Assembly: GCA_019694685.1 (NCBI GenBank)
Contig: JAIBBM010000003.1
Location: 1 to 64,000, forward strand
Length of the DNA stretch: 64,000 nt
Source: Leptospirales bacterium
GTDB lineage: Bacteria; Spirochaetota; Leptospiria; Leptospirales; Leptonemataceae
Direction of reading: 5' to 3'
This document shows, piece by piece, positions 1 through 9,528 of the stretch. How positions within the stretch are numbered: position 1 is the stretch's first letter; the number at the start of each line of letters is the position of its first letter. The notes beneath the pieces were generated by a model, which worked only from the letters and a program-made list of their open reading frames with translations, was not told the origin of the DNA and made no database searches. The translations under genes and the position numbers were made by a program.

Positions 1-3000
1 AAGGTTGGAGCGCGAATCGTCACTGGCTCTGAAAGACAGGCAATCCTCAAAACTCAGTACAATCAGGACGAGCCACAGAGGATTGTGCTCGTTCAATCGA
101 AACAGACGTTCCCCTACGGTGCGAAAGTAAAACTTATTTGGGGTAGATCAATTACATCAAAGTCCGGCGTCGCAGGAGATCAGGATCAGATTCTTGAATA
201 CACTGTGCGCAATGATTTTACCGCTTCGTTCAGCTGTGAGAGAGAGAACGCTCAGGCAGATTGCATCCCCATGCTTCCTGCCTACATTTCCTTTTCTTCG
301 CCCATTTCAAAAGAGCAGGCGTTGCGTGTTGTCATTCGCGGGGCCGGCAAAACTTTTTCTCCAAAGTTAAGCGAAGACGATGAGGATCCAGGAATCAGCG
401 GTGTATCCGTTCCTGGGCCCTTCCCTGAGAATACTGACTTTCGCGTAGAGCTACCGGGAGATCTTCGCGACGATGCGAATCGACCGCTCTCGAATGCAAA
501 CAGGTTTCCACTTTCCTTTCGCACGGCATCGTATCCACCTCTCGCCAAGTTCGCGGCACCATTTGGAATTCTAGAACTCAAGGAAGGCGGTCTGTTGCCC
601 GTCACTCTTCGCAACATTGAAGCGCCTGTTCCTGTAAAATACCATGAGGCCGGAGAAGGGATGCCGGGCAGAAAAATCAAGATCACCCCGGAGAATGCGG
701 ATCAAGTGCTCTACTGGATGAGAAGAGTTTCTTCGCATAACAGAGAGAAGTCGATCTTCCAGGGACAGGACGTAAAGATTTCTGATCTGCGCCTTCCCAG
801 ACCCAACGGAGACAAGGCATTTGAAGTCATTGGAATTCCGCTGGGCGGTCCTGGCTTTTATGTGATCGAACTGGAAAGCCGCATTCTTGGAAATTCTCTT
901 CTGGGCCAGGACAAACCACTGTACGTTCCTGCAGCGGCCCTCGTAACCAATCTTTCCGTCCACTTTAAATGGGGACGCGAATCCTCTCTCGTATGGGTCA
1001 CAACTCTGGATGCAGGAAAGCCTGTGGCGAAAGCGGAAGTGGCCGTGCGCGATTGCAATGGCAAAGTATGGTTCACGGGTTCCACTGATTCAGAAGGAAC
1101 TGTGCGAACACAGAGCATCCCTGAGAACGCGCCGAGTTGTAGCAAGCGTCCTTTTTCAAGCGGGCTCCTGGTCACTGCAGTCTCTGGCGGGGATATGGGC
1201 CTGGTTCATACGGACTGGAATGATGGAATCGAAACGTGGAGATTCAATCTTCCGTATGGAGGGAGTCACAAACCACTGCTCGGTCACACAATCTTCGCGC
1301 GCACCTTACTTCGCGCAGGCGATACTCTCAACATGAAACATTTGATTCGTCGTCATCAGATGTCTGGCTTTGGCGACGTTGCTCCTGGTCTCCTTCCATC
1401 CATTGCAGTTGTGACTCATGCAGGATCAGGCCAGGAATTCACTTTCCCTCTGCAATGGGAACGCGGCGCATCAGAAACCACGTGGAGAATCCCAACCGAT
1501 GCGAAGCTCGGCGAATATACTGTCGCCTTTAAGGGCGGATCTCTTGAATACGCGATGGATACAGGGAGCTTCCAGGTAGAGGAATTTCGCGTCCCACTGA
1601 TGCGCGGAATTATCAAGCCACCCGCTGAACCTGTGGTCCGATCGTCCGGATTTCCGGTGGATATAGCACTTTCTTATTTGTCCGGCGGAGGAGCCTCCAA
1701 TGCCAGCGTTCGCGTGCGCTACGCGATCCGTGCTTCGGGAAATCCTGAGTTTCGGGACCTGGACGATTACGTCATGGCAAACGGTTCCGTGAAAGAAGGC
1801 ACAGTGGCGCAAGGAGACGAAAACAGCGAAGAGCCGTCCGAATCACCTTCGCAGGCAAAGGTGAAGAGTCAGGACATCACTCTCGATCGGTCCGGGACGT
1901 CTCGCGTTCGAATCACAGATCTTCCTTCTGCGGAGACCATGCAGAGCGTGGAGACTGAAATGGAATTCCGCGATCCTAACGGAGTGGTGCAGACTGTTTC
2001 GCGCACGATTCCTGTGTATCCTTCCGTTCACTTCATTGGAATCAAGCAAGATGCCTGGATGGTTTCAAAAGACAATTTGAAATTCCAGGTCATTGTTGTG
2101 GATTTGAAAGGCAATCCAGTCGCAGGCACTAATATTCGAGTGGATGCATATGAAAGAAAAAACTTTTCGCATCGCAAGCGTCTGGTGGGCGGTTACTACG
2201 CATACGACAGTTCTACTGAAACTAAGAAGTTTGGAAGTCTGTGCGAAGGCAAAACGGACTATCGCGGAATTGTATTGTGTCAGACAAAAGTAGATCGCTC
2301 CGGAAATATCTTGCTTGGTGCTTTCGCGAAAGATTCTCAGGGCAATACGATTGCTGCGAATCGTGAAATCTGGGTCGCTGGTTCTGACGCGTGGTGGTTT
2401 CGTCCGGATGAAGGCGATCGCATGGATTTGCTCGCTGAAAAGAAGAGATACGAGCCAGGAGAAATCGCAAAGCTGCAGGTCAGAATGCCGTTTAGCAAAG
2501 CGACTGCTCTTGTAACTGTAGAGCGCGAAGGGATCGTTGAAAAATTTGTTCGCGAACTCAGTGGAAAAGAACCTGTCATTGAAATTCCAGTAAAGGGCAA
2601 CTACGCGCCTAACATATTCGTTTCGGTGATGGCAGTGCGAGGGCGTTCAGGAGAGACTAGACCGACTGCACTCGTGGATCTGGGAAAACCATCGTATCGT
2701 CTTGGAATCGCGCAGATTGTGGTTGGGCAGAAAGCTCACGAACTTTCGGTAAAAGTAGAACCTGAAAACGACGTGTATCCGATTCGAGGAAAAGCAAGAG
2801 TCAAGGTAACCGTTCGCGGACCAAACGGAATGTCTCTTCCACCGAATTCAGAAGTTGCGCTCGCAGCGGTGGACGAAGGTCTCCTGGAGCTCAAGCCCAA
2901 CACCAGCTGGAATGTTCTTCCTTCCATGATGGGTTCTCGCGGCCTGGAAGTGCGAAGCTCTACCGCCCAGATGCAAGTTGTGGGCAGGCGTCATTTCGGT

Positions 3001-5070
3001 CTCAAGGCGCTTCCTCCTGGCGGCGGAGGCGGACAACAGATGACGCGCGAACTTTTTGATACTTTGCTTTTGTGGAAAGGGCGCGTGAAGCTTGACTCAC
3101 AGGGAGAAGCAACTGTAGAAATTCCGCTCAATGATTCGTTGACCGCTTTCAAGATCGCGGCGGTTGCCACCGGAGGCGCCGGGTTCTTTGGAACAGGAAC
3201 TGCATCGATTCGCACAACGCAGGATTTGATGCTTCTGCCGGGAATTCCACCTCTGGTCAGAGAAGGGGACAAATTTCGTTCCGAATTTACTTTAAGAAAT
3301 ACAACTAATCGATCTATGAGCGTTGAGCTGAGCGCCAGGATTTCCGCCTCTGCCGGAGAAGGCCCGGTAGTGCCGGCGCAAAAGATTGACCTGAGCGCCG
3401 GAGAGGCGCGGGAAGTGGGCTGGGACATCAACGTCCCGGCAGGAATCTCAAGTCTAACGTATGATGTTCAGGCAGTGGAAGCTGGAGGCAATGCCCGCGA
3501 AAGAGTGAAGATAGTTCAGAAAGTAATTGAGGCGATTCCTGTCCGGACATTCCAGGCCACTCTGGAACAGATAGACAAAGAGTACGTTGTTCCAGTTGAA
3601 AAGCCAAAGGATGCAATCGCTGGCAGAGGAGATCTTCGCGTAAACCTGAGTCCTTCTCTCACCGGAAGCCTGGAAGGTGTGCGCGAATACATGAAGAAAT
3701 ATCCGTATACTTGCATGGAACAACGAGTCTCTCGTTCCATCAGTTTGCGCGATACGAAGATGTGGGCAGAGACGATGGAGCGATTGCCGCTGTACCTGGA
3801 TTCGGAGGGATTTGTTAAGTTCTTTCCTGAAATGCGATTTGGCAGCGAGCTTTTGACTGCCTATATCCTTGCCATTTCCGCTGAGTCTGGTTATGAAATT
3901 CCAGCCGGGCCCAGAGAGAAAATGATTCAGGCTCTTCAAGCGTTCATGGATGGAAAGATTTCCAGACAATACCCTTTGAATACAACAGACCTGAGTCTTC
4001 GCAAGCTAACCATCATCGAAGCACTTTCGCGTTACGGAGAATCAAAGCCGCAGATGCTTGAGACCATTCAGATTCAGCCGAATCTATGGCCGACTTCTGC
4101 AGTCATTGATTGGTACAATATTCTGGAGAGAACGCCGTCTATCGTTGGTCGAACAGATAGAATGAAGGAGGCGCAGCAAATTCTTCGGAGTCGTCTGAGC
4201 TTCCAGGGAACCACCATGTCCTTTTCTACGGAAGGAAACGATTACATGTGGTGGCTTTTGACATCACCGGATATGAACGCGATTCGAATGACTCTTGCAG
4301 TGATGAAGAATCCGGACTGGCGCGCGGATCTTCCCAGAATCATGCGAGGTACGATTGGTCGCCAGAGAAAAGGTTCCTGGGATCTAACTCTGGCGAATGC
4401 CTGGGGTGTTCTGGCTGTTGAAAAATTTGCCTCTGAGTTTGAGCGTATAACGGTAGGTGGGACCACTTCCGCTTCTCTTGGGGATCAGACCAGAAAACTG
4501 GACTGGAGCAAGGCTCGTGGCGGAGACCTGATTCTTCCCTGGCCTGCGAATCGAACCAACCTGAGCGTGCGACATGACGGGGCAGGGAAGCCATGGGCGT
4601 TACTGCAGAGTAGAGCTGCCATTCCATTGAAAGAAGATCTGCACGCTGGCTTTCGGATCAAGAAATCCTGGAAGATGATTGAGCAAAAGAAATCAGGAAT
4701 CTATAGCCGTGGCGATATCGTGCGCGTCACACTGAAGATCACTGCAGATGCGGATCGAACGTGGGTGGTTGTTTCCGATCCTGTTCCTGCCGGCGCTACG
4801 ATTCTTGGCACGGGACTTGGTACGGAATCGAGCTTGATGCAGCAAGGCGAAAAGCGGGAAGGATGGGCGTGGCCTGCATACGAAGAAAGGTCCTTTGAGG
4901 CATTCCGTTCTTATTACGAATACGCGTGGAAAGGCGAATGGACTGTCGAATACACCATGCGCCTGAATCAATCCGGTACTTTTCAGCTTCCGCAGACGCG
5001 TGTGGAGGCCATGTATTCTCCGGAAATGTTTGCAGAATCGCCTAACGAAGTGTTAAGCGTTATGCCTTGA
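1..5070 (+). CDS. Alpha-2-macroglobulin family protein (5' end outside window)
   Basis: The reading frame is already open at base 1, so the gene starts upstream; a GTG at 85 is only an internal codon. Bacterial alpha-2-macroglobulins are large periplasmic protease traps that link covalently to attacking proteases. The thioester motif T-C-M-E-Q is visible, with Cys at 3712..3714 and Gln at 3721..3723, so this is the thioester-bearing type. Before it come the typical beta-rich MG domains, an A-A-V-D-E-G segment near 2860 and an A2M segment near 3060..3180. After it come the helical thioester domain and a C-terminal receptor-like beta domain. No pbpC gene follows, unlike the classical pair; a repeat lipoprotein follows instead. 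The missing N-terminus hides whether it is a lipoprotein. Confidence 0.93.
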   Translation, partial: KVGARIVTGSERQAILKTQYNQDEPQRIVLVQSKQTFPYGAKVKLIWGRSITSKSGVAGDQDQILEYTVRNDFTASFSCERENAQADCIPMLPAYISFSSPISKEQALRVVIRGAGKTFSPKLSEDDEDPGISGVSVPGPFPENTDFRVELPGDLRDDANRPLSNANRFPLSFRTASYPPLAKFAAPFGILELKEGGLLPVTLRNIEAPVPVKYHEAGEGMPGRKIKITPENADQVLYWMRRVSSHNREKSIFQGQDVKISDLRLPRPNGDKAFEVIGIPLGGPGFYVIELESRILGNSLLGQDKPLYVPAAALVTNLSVHFKWGRESSLVWVTTLDAGKPVAKAEVAVRDCNGKVWFTGSTDSEGTVRTQSIPENAPSCSKRPFSSGLLVTAVSGGDMGLVHTDWNDGIETWRFNLPYGGSHKPLLGHTIFARTLLRAGDTLNMKHLIRRHQMSGFGDVAPGLLPSIAVVTHAGSGQEFTFPLQWERGASETTWRIPTDAKLGEYTVAFKGGSLEYAMDTGSFQVEEFRVPLMRGIIKPPAEPVVRSSGFPVDIALSYLSGGGASNASVRVRYAIRASGNPEFRDLDDYVMANGSVKEGTVAQGDENSEEPSESPSQAKVKSQDITLDRSGTSRVRITDLPSAETMQSVETEMEFRDPNGVVQTVSRTIPVYPSVHFIGIKQDAWMVSKDNLKFQVIVVDLKGNPVAGTNIRVDAYERKNFSHRKRLVGGYYAYDSSTETKKFGSLCEGKTDYRGIVLCQTKVDRSGNILLGAFAKDSQGNTIAANREIWVAGSDAWWFRPDEGDRMDLLAEKKRYEPGEIAKLQVRMPFSKATALVTVEREGIVEKFVRELSGKEPVIEIPVKGNYAPNIFVSVMAVRGRSGETRPTALVDLGKPSYRLGIAQIVVGQKAHELSVKVEPENDVYPIRGKARVKVTVRGPNGMSLPPNSEVALAAVDEGLLELKPNTSWNVLPSMMGSRGLEVRSSTAQMQVVGRRHFGLKALPPGGGGGQQMTRELFDTLLLWKGRVKLDSQGEATVEIPLNDSLTAFKIAAVATGGAGFFGTGTASIRTTQDLMLLPGIPPLVREGDKFRSEFTLRNTTNRSMSVELSARISASAGEGPVVPAQKIDLSAGEAREVGWDINVPAGISSLTYDVQAVEAGGNARERVKIVQKVIEAIPVRTFQATLEQIDKEYVVPVEKPKDAIAGRGDLRVNLSPSLTGSLEGVREYMKKYPYTCMEQRVSRSISLRDTKMWAETMERLPLYLDSEGFVKFFPEMRFGSELLTAYILAISAESGYEIPAGPREKMIQALQAFMDGKISRQYPLNTTDLSLRKLTIIEALSRYGESKPQMLETIQIQPNLWPTSAVIDWYNILERTPSIVGRTDRMKEAQQILRSRLSFQGTTMSFSTEGNDYMWWLLTSPDMNAIRMTLAVMKNPDWRADLPRIMRGTIGRQRKGSWDLTLANAWGVLAVEKFASEFERITVGGTTSASLGDQTRKLDWSKARGGDLILPWPANRTNLSVRHDGAGKPWALLQSRAAIPLKEDLHAGFRIKKSWKMIEQKKSGIYSRGDIVRVTLKITADADRTWVVVSDPVPAGATILGTGLGTESSLMQQGEKREGWAWPAYEERSFEAFRSYYEYAWKGEWTVEYTMRLNQSGTFQLPQTRVEAMYSPEMFAESPNEVLSVMP

Positions 5071-5096
5071 GCGATCTAGAACCAGGGGATGGTTGG

Positions 5097-6230
5097 ATGT
5101 TGCGTAAGTTCGTCTTATTGGTTATAGTTGGGGTTTCGCAATGTTCGCGTTATCCCCAGCCGAATTACCTGGCGCTGTTGCTCGCTTCAGCGTCTACGGT
5201 TTCGCAAAATCCAGTTAAGTCGGTGTATTCCTTCGTAACGAACGTAGCAACCAATCCCACTCTGATGACCGTACCGGCCGTAGATACGACAAGAGCTTTT
5301 GTAATGTGTTCTTATCGCCTTGCAAATACGAGCTTTCAAACGAACCGGGTTCCGATTTGTTCTCTCACCTCCTCGACGCAGGTAACCGTTCAGGCAGGGA
5401 CCTCAGATGCCGGGGTTCTGGTTCGAGGTTACGTGGTTGAGTTTTCTACCGGCGTGAATGTACAGCGCGGTGCTTTCACTCTGGCCGGAGGCACACTGAA
5501 CAACACTGTCTCAATTTCTCCCGTAAGTCAGAATCGTTCATTTGTGATTGTGCAGTCAAGGACCACGGACACTGGAACACTCATTGATGAACACCGGACC
5601 GTAATGGGGTATCTACAGAGTTCAAGTAGTCTCTACGTGGTTCGTAATCAAGCAACCATCATTACGGACGTTGAATATCAGGTGATCGAAATGCAAGGCG
5701 CGACGGTGCAGTATGGCATCAGCCAGATACCAGGAGGATCGTTCAGTGTGTCGATTCCGATCGCTGCGGTGAATACCTCGAAGTCTTTCGTTGTTTTTAG
5801 TTCTGCGGCAGACAACCTTTCGAATGGAAATGACAGTGAGATGGCAGTGAGGTGTGACCTTGCCAATGCTTCTCAGTTGCTATGTCAGAGACAGGATTCC
5901 ACGAATGCCCCAGATATCGCCTGGTATGTTGTTTCTTTTGCGGACAGCACATATGTCGAACGAGGAAGCGCTGATACGAATGTATTCACTCCGCCGGCAA
6001 ACAACACGGACACGAGCATGACTGTGACTCCCTCTGTCCCATTCGATCTGACCAGGACGTTGCCGATTGGATCCACCGCTTCAGATCCAGGAGATGCGGA
6101 CGCGGGTCTGGATTCCGCGTCATTCACTCAGCATCTACTTACTTCAACGCAGCTAAACATTCAAAGAGGATCGGCAGACGATCGGCGTAGCGTTGTATCC
6201 TGGCAACTGATCCAGTTTCCTGCGCGTTAG
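5097..6230 (+). CDS. Repeat-containing lipoprotein, function unknown
   Basis: I chose ATG 5097 because an AGGGG lies just upstream and the protein then begins with a short basic and hydrophobic stretch ending in G-V-S-Q-C, a plausible spirochaetal lipobox with Cys near residue 16. A TTG at 5067 would overlap the previous stop. The mature part is Ser/Thr/Val-rich, apparently all beta. It contains about four diverged repeats of some 80 residues, each with a hydrophobic strand of the form F-V-x-x-x-S and a later strand such as V-V-E-F-x-x-G-x-x-V-Q-R-G. I recognise no family. It lies 26 bases after the macroglobulin gene, so cotranscription is likely. A surface or periplasmic role is inference only. 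Confidence 0.75.
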   Translation: MLRKFVLLVIVGVSQCSRYPQPNYLALLLASASTVSQNPVKSVYSFVTNVATNPTLMTVPAVDTTRAFVMCSYRLANTSFQTNRVPICSLTSSTQVTVQAGTSDAGVLVRGYVVEFSTGVNVQRGAFTLAGGTLNNTVSISPVSQNRSFVIVQSRTTDTGTLIDEHRTVMGYLQSSSSLYVVRNQATIITDVEYQVIEMQGATVQYGISQIPGGSFSVSIPIAAVNTSKSFVVFSSAADNLSNGNDSEMAVRCDLANASQLLCQRQDSTNAPDIAWYVVSFADSTYVERGSADTNVFTPPANNTDTSMTVTPSVPFDLTRTLPIGSTASDPGDADAGLDSASFTQHLLTSTQLNIQRGSADDRRSVVSWQLIQFPAR

Positions 6231-6266
6231 CATCACCTTCTCATTGTTAGGTGCTGCGCGTATGGG

Positions 6267-6623
6267 CTAGTGCCAGAAGTCAGCAGGAATGGTCGCGGCT
6301 GAGGAAGCCAGGCGAACGAGTTTGTCCACTCGCAGTGCCGTCAGGTTGCTTTTGAAATCGTCCGTCACTCCGCACAGTATGACTTTTCCTTTCTTCTTTT
6401 CCAAATCACGTGCAAGGCGAATTAAAAAACCAATGCCTGAAGAATCCACCATAGGGACTTTGCTTAAATCCACGGCGAGTTTCATCCCATCCGTTGTTTT
6501 CTTTATGATCGCATTTGTAAGTTGCCCGGCCGAATAGATGTTGATGGGCCCGGAAATATTTACTCGAAATCCTTTTTCAAAAGGAAGAATTTCTGAAATC
6601 TCAAGTTCTGCAGAATTGCTCAT
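6267..6623 (-). CDS. STAS-domain anti-sigma factor antagonist
   Basis: A single STAS domain fills this 118-residue protein. The phosphorylation-site loop is visible as V-D-S-S-G-I-G near residue 62, the same setting as in SpoIIAA and RsbV. Such proteins bind an anti-sigma kinase when unphosphorylated and release it when phosphorylated. Its start overlaps the end of the TPR gene by 4 bases, which in turn overlaps the phosphatase gene, so the three form one translationally coupled operon. The likely activator is the PP2C phosphatase at 8029..9495. No anti-sigma kinase is encoded nearby, so the kinase partner must be elsewhere. Confidence 0.9.
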   Translation of the reverse strand: MSNSAELEISEILPFEKGFRVNISGPINIYSAGQLTNAIIKKTTDGMKLAVDLSKVPMVDSSGIGFLIRLARDLEKKKGKVILCGVTDDFKSNLTALRVDKLVRLASSAATIPADFWH

Positions 6624-8032
6624 TGAACCCCCCTTTTCTGCACCAGGATCGCTTCGATGGACGTCAGCGGCATGCTGTCTCCTCCAACCGCGAATTCCTG
6701 GTTCTTGCCTTCGATCGCTTCGCCACAGAGTACGTGCCGTGAGCGATCAATAGCGCACACGTTGTAATCGGTACGCGAAGGCGCAAGTCGAATTGACGCG
6801 ATGAGGATCGCCGGGACCGCGACGGGACGCGAACCTGCGAGAATCGCGCGATCGTCTTCCATGAGAATAGAGAAACCCTGAAGGGTTCGCCCATCTGACA
6901 ACACGACGCTGATTCCCGGAGGGGGCTCTTCGCGCGCAGGGGTCGCTTCTATCAAAGCTTCGCGCTTTTCAATCTCAGTCTTGATCTCGGATACAAATTT
7001 CACTTCGGGAGCCTCCTTCGCTGAAACTTTGAGCAACTCTGCCGGTTTCTGCGCGACTACCGCCTGGTTGATTTCTTGAACGATGGCGGTGTCTCCCGTG
7101 CGCTGCGCGTTCTGGCGAGCTTCTTTCGCGATGCTTTCGCCCTGGTTGTACACAGTCCCCATGAGAAGCATTCGTCGATTGGCGAGTTTGGACAACTCTG
7201 GATCGCTTTCTGATGTCAATTCGCGATAGATGCGAACGGCGGCGGCCGTTTGGCCGATTTCTTCTTTGCTTCTGGCGAGCATGTACTTCTGGCGTCCGCT
7301 CACGATCTTCTTGTCCAGGAGTTGATCCACTTGCCAGAACTGTCCTGATTCGAAGAGAGTGCTTGCTGCTTCTTCGTCTGATTTGCCGCGAATCGACTCA
7401 GCTTTCTTTTGCATGCCGCGAAGCAAGAGTAGAATCTCCTTCGCGCTTCGCTCAAAGTGGGTGCCGGGGAATTTTCCTTCAACTCGCTCTAGAGTCGCGA
7501 TCGCATCGGGGATCTTTCCGGTCACTGCCTGGCAATATCCGGTGTGCAGCATTACGAAAGCAGTGTCCGGCGAATCTTCGCTGAGTTCAAATTCCTGATA
7601 GCGCGCGAGCGCACCTGGACAATTGCGATTCCTTTCGTGATAGAAGCCAGCATGTAGTTGCAGAACTTTAATTCTTTTTTCAAGAATGTCCAGTCTGGGT
7701 TTCGCGGAAAGCAGTCGAACACCATTGATGAGAATTGCTCCACCGCGTTCCATCCAGCCCGGTTCGGAGGCTTCCTGGGAAAGATCATTCACCACGTGCG
7801 ACTCAAGCACAGTGAGTTTGATTTCGCTGCGAATGTTGTCTCGGTCTTCTAGCATTTGCTGGAATCGATATCTGAGCAGTCTGGATGAAAGCTCATAACG
7901 AAGAATCTGGTCTCTCTGGATGGCGATGCGCAACTCAAGCAACCGTGCTTTCAAAATGCTTCTCGAAGCTCCGAAAGACAGGATCAGGAGAAGAATCAAG
8001 ACGAATGCAGGAATCCAGCGTCTCATATTCAA
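6620..8032 (-). CDS. Membrane-anchored TPR-like protein between phosphatase and STAS genes
   Basis: The N-terminus is a single membrane segment at about residues 9..25 followed by a long charged helical region. The middle (about 120..330) is made of helical pairs of tetratricopeptide type, for example around Y-Q-E-F-E-L-S and E-E-I-G-Q-T-A-A-A-V-R-I-Y. The C-terminal 80 residues form a small beta-rich domain. The gene overlaps both neighbours by 4 bases (phosphatase upstream, STAS protein downstream), so it is probably a scaffold or sensor for that signalling set. This role is inferred from context; the family has no defined function that I know. Confidence 0.75.
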   Translation of the reverse strand: MNMRRWIPAFVLILLLILSFGASRSILKARLLELRIAIQRDQILRYELSSRLLRYRFQQMLEDRDNIRSEIKLTVLESHVVNDLSQEASEPGWMERGGAILINGVRLLSAKPRLDILEKRIKVLQLHAGFYHERNRNCPGALARYQEFELSEDSPDTAFVMLHTGYCQAVTGKIPDAIATLERVEGKFPGTHFERSAKEILLLLRGMQKKAESIRGKSDEEAASTLFESGQFWQVDQLLDKKIVSGRQKYMLARSKEEIGQTAAAVRIYRELTSESDPELSKLANRRMLLMGTVYNQGESIAKEARQNAQRTGDTAIVQEINQAVVAQKPAELLKVSAKEAPEVKFVSEIKTEIEKREALIEATPAREEPPPGISVVLSDGRTLQGFSILMEDDRAILAGSRPVAVPAILIASIRLAPSRTDYNVCAIDRSRHVLCGEAIEGKNQEFAVGGDSMPLTSIEAILVQKRGVQ

Positions 8033-9495
8033 ATTTCAAACGAGAAAATGGTGACGTCATCTACATGATGGTCAACGAATGAGTTCAAATTTTCCCAGAC
8101 GGATTGAACGAGGTGATCCGGGTTGTTGCTGGCCAAAACAACTTGTTTAAGACGATCCAGTCCAAACATCTCATGGTCTCGGGCTCCCTCTGTTACACCA
8201 TCGGAATAGATCAGAATGCGATCGCCCTTCTGCACCGGCATGGAGCGGCCTTCGAAGTCTACGCCGTCAATCATCCCAAGCATGGGCCCGGTTGCCTCAA
8301 GCTCCAGGATTTGCCCCGTAGAAGGGCGAAACCAGAGCGGAGATGGATGCCCACCACTTGCATAGTGAAGGCGACCTTGATCATCTCGCAGGAAAATACA
8401 ACCTGTTGCGTAATACTGACTTTGCAGACGCTCATACATGAGATCATTGAGCTTCATCAAAACTTTGCCAGGATGGAGCGTGGATGCCAGAGCTTCGCGC
8501 AAACTCAGTAGCAGAATGGAAGTGATGAGTGCCGCGGGCACGCCGTGCCCGGTTGCATCCGCCAGAAAGAAAACCTCGTATGTGCGATCCTTGTAGTTGA
8601 TTGTTTGAAAGAAATATACATCCCCGCTGACCTGTCTGAGTGGTTGAAAATACATTGCAATGCCGCGTGACGTTATTTCTTCCTGCTGCATCAAGAAGAC
8701 CTGCTGCACTTCGCGTCCAATTCGCATCTCTTCGTTCATTTCGAGATTGAGGCGTGATATTTGTTTCATCTGTGTTTCGATCGTCTCTGCCATTGCGTTA
8801 AACGAACGACCGAGGAGATCCAGTTCATCCTTTCTCCATTTCCAGTTCACCCGTGCATCCAGGCTTCCGGTAGCCATTTTTTCGCTCGCCAGTTTCAGTT
8901 TGTCCACGCGTGAGAAGATCCTGCGATACACATAGATTCCAAATGCGACGTTAAATACAACCATCCAGCCCAGGACCAGCCAGAGCTGCCGGTTCACCTG
9001 GGACATACGCGCTTCCATCGCAGATACCTTCAAGGAACCTTGCAAGAAGAGCCGTTGCGAATCATCCAGGCTGAGCACAAAGCTGGCTGTACCCGAGTCT
9101 GGATCCAGGGATATATGACTGTCAGTTTTGAAGAGGGCTGCCTCCGAAATGAGCGTGCGAATCGTATCAGTGGCGCCCGGGGGCGTGGTGCACTTTGCCG
9201 GAAATAGGCATTCGCCAGTTGCATTTATGACGTAGTAAGACGTTATTTGGCGTTTCGCAAGCTCCTGCGTTAGCGATTCCGGTTTCGCCGCGTCGAACTT
9301 CTCCTTGCGAAGAGCCTGGCCCAGTTCCTGCGTCACATCTCGTGACTGGTAGCGGAATAAATCCAGCAGCAGATCAGACTGGTTTTCCAGGATGATGGTA
9401 GAGAAGAACACGATGGTTGAGACGGCGAGGACCGCATAGATTATGAATATCTCAAGGCGAAGAGACCCGCCCAGGCGCGGAATGACTTGCTTCAT
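8029..9495 (-). CDS. HAMP-SpoIIE (PP2C-type) serine phosphatase, RsbU-like
   Basis: Two membrane segments (about 15..35 and 170..190) enclose an extracytoplasmic sensor region of about 130 residues. A HAMP linker follows (about 190..245), then a coiled coil and a SpoIIE-type PP2C domain from about 265 to the end. Metal-binding motifs are seen as V-S-G-D-V-Y-F, A-D-A-T-G-H-G-V-P-A-A and Y-S-D-G-V-T-E. Enzymes of this type dephosphorylate STAS antagonists in response to stress signals. It is first in a three-gene coupled operon ending with a STAS protein, its probable substrate. It is transcribed divergently from the gene at 9529. Confidence 0.93.
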   Translation of the reverse strand: MKQVIPRLGGSLRLEIFIIYAVLAVSTIVFFSTIILENQSDLLLDLFRYQSRDVTQELGQALRKEKFDAAKPESLTQELAKRQITSYYVINATGECLFPAKCTTPPGATDTIRTLISEAALFKTDSHISLDPDSGTASFVLSLDDSQRLFLQGSLKVSAMEARMSQVNRQLWLVLGWMVVFNVAFGIYVYRRIFSRVDKLKLASEKMATGSLDARVNWKWRKDELDLLGRSFNAMAETIETQMKQISRLNLEMNEEMRIGREVQQVFLMQQEEITSRGIAMYFQPLRQVSGDVYFFQTINYKDRTYEVFFLADATGHGVPAALITSILLLSLREALASTLHPGKVLMKLNDLMYERLQSQYYATGCIFLRDDQGRLHYASGGHPSPLWFRPSTGQILELEATGPMLGMIDGVDFEGRSMPVQKGDRILIYSDGVTEGARDHEMFGLDRLKQVVLASNNPDHLVQSVWENLNSFVDHHVDDVTIFSFEI

Positions 9496-9528
9496 GTGCG
9501 ACGCTTCCTCACCCTGGTCAACATCGGA

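Noticed and set aside
85..5070. GTG 85 as the start of the macroglobulin gene
   Set aside because: The frame is open to base 1 and the protein begins in the middle of a beta domain.
6231..6266. Imperfect hairpin between convergent genes
   Set aside because: The stem has a mismatch and no T-tract; support is too weak for a terminator.
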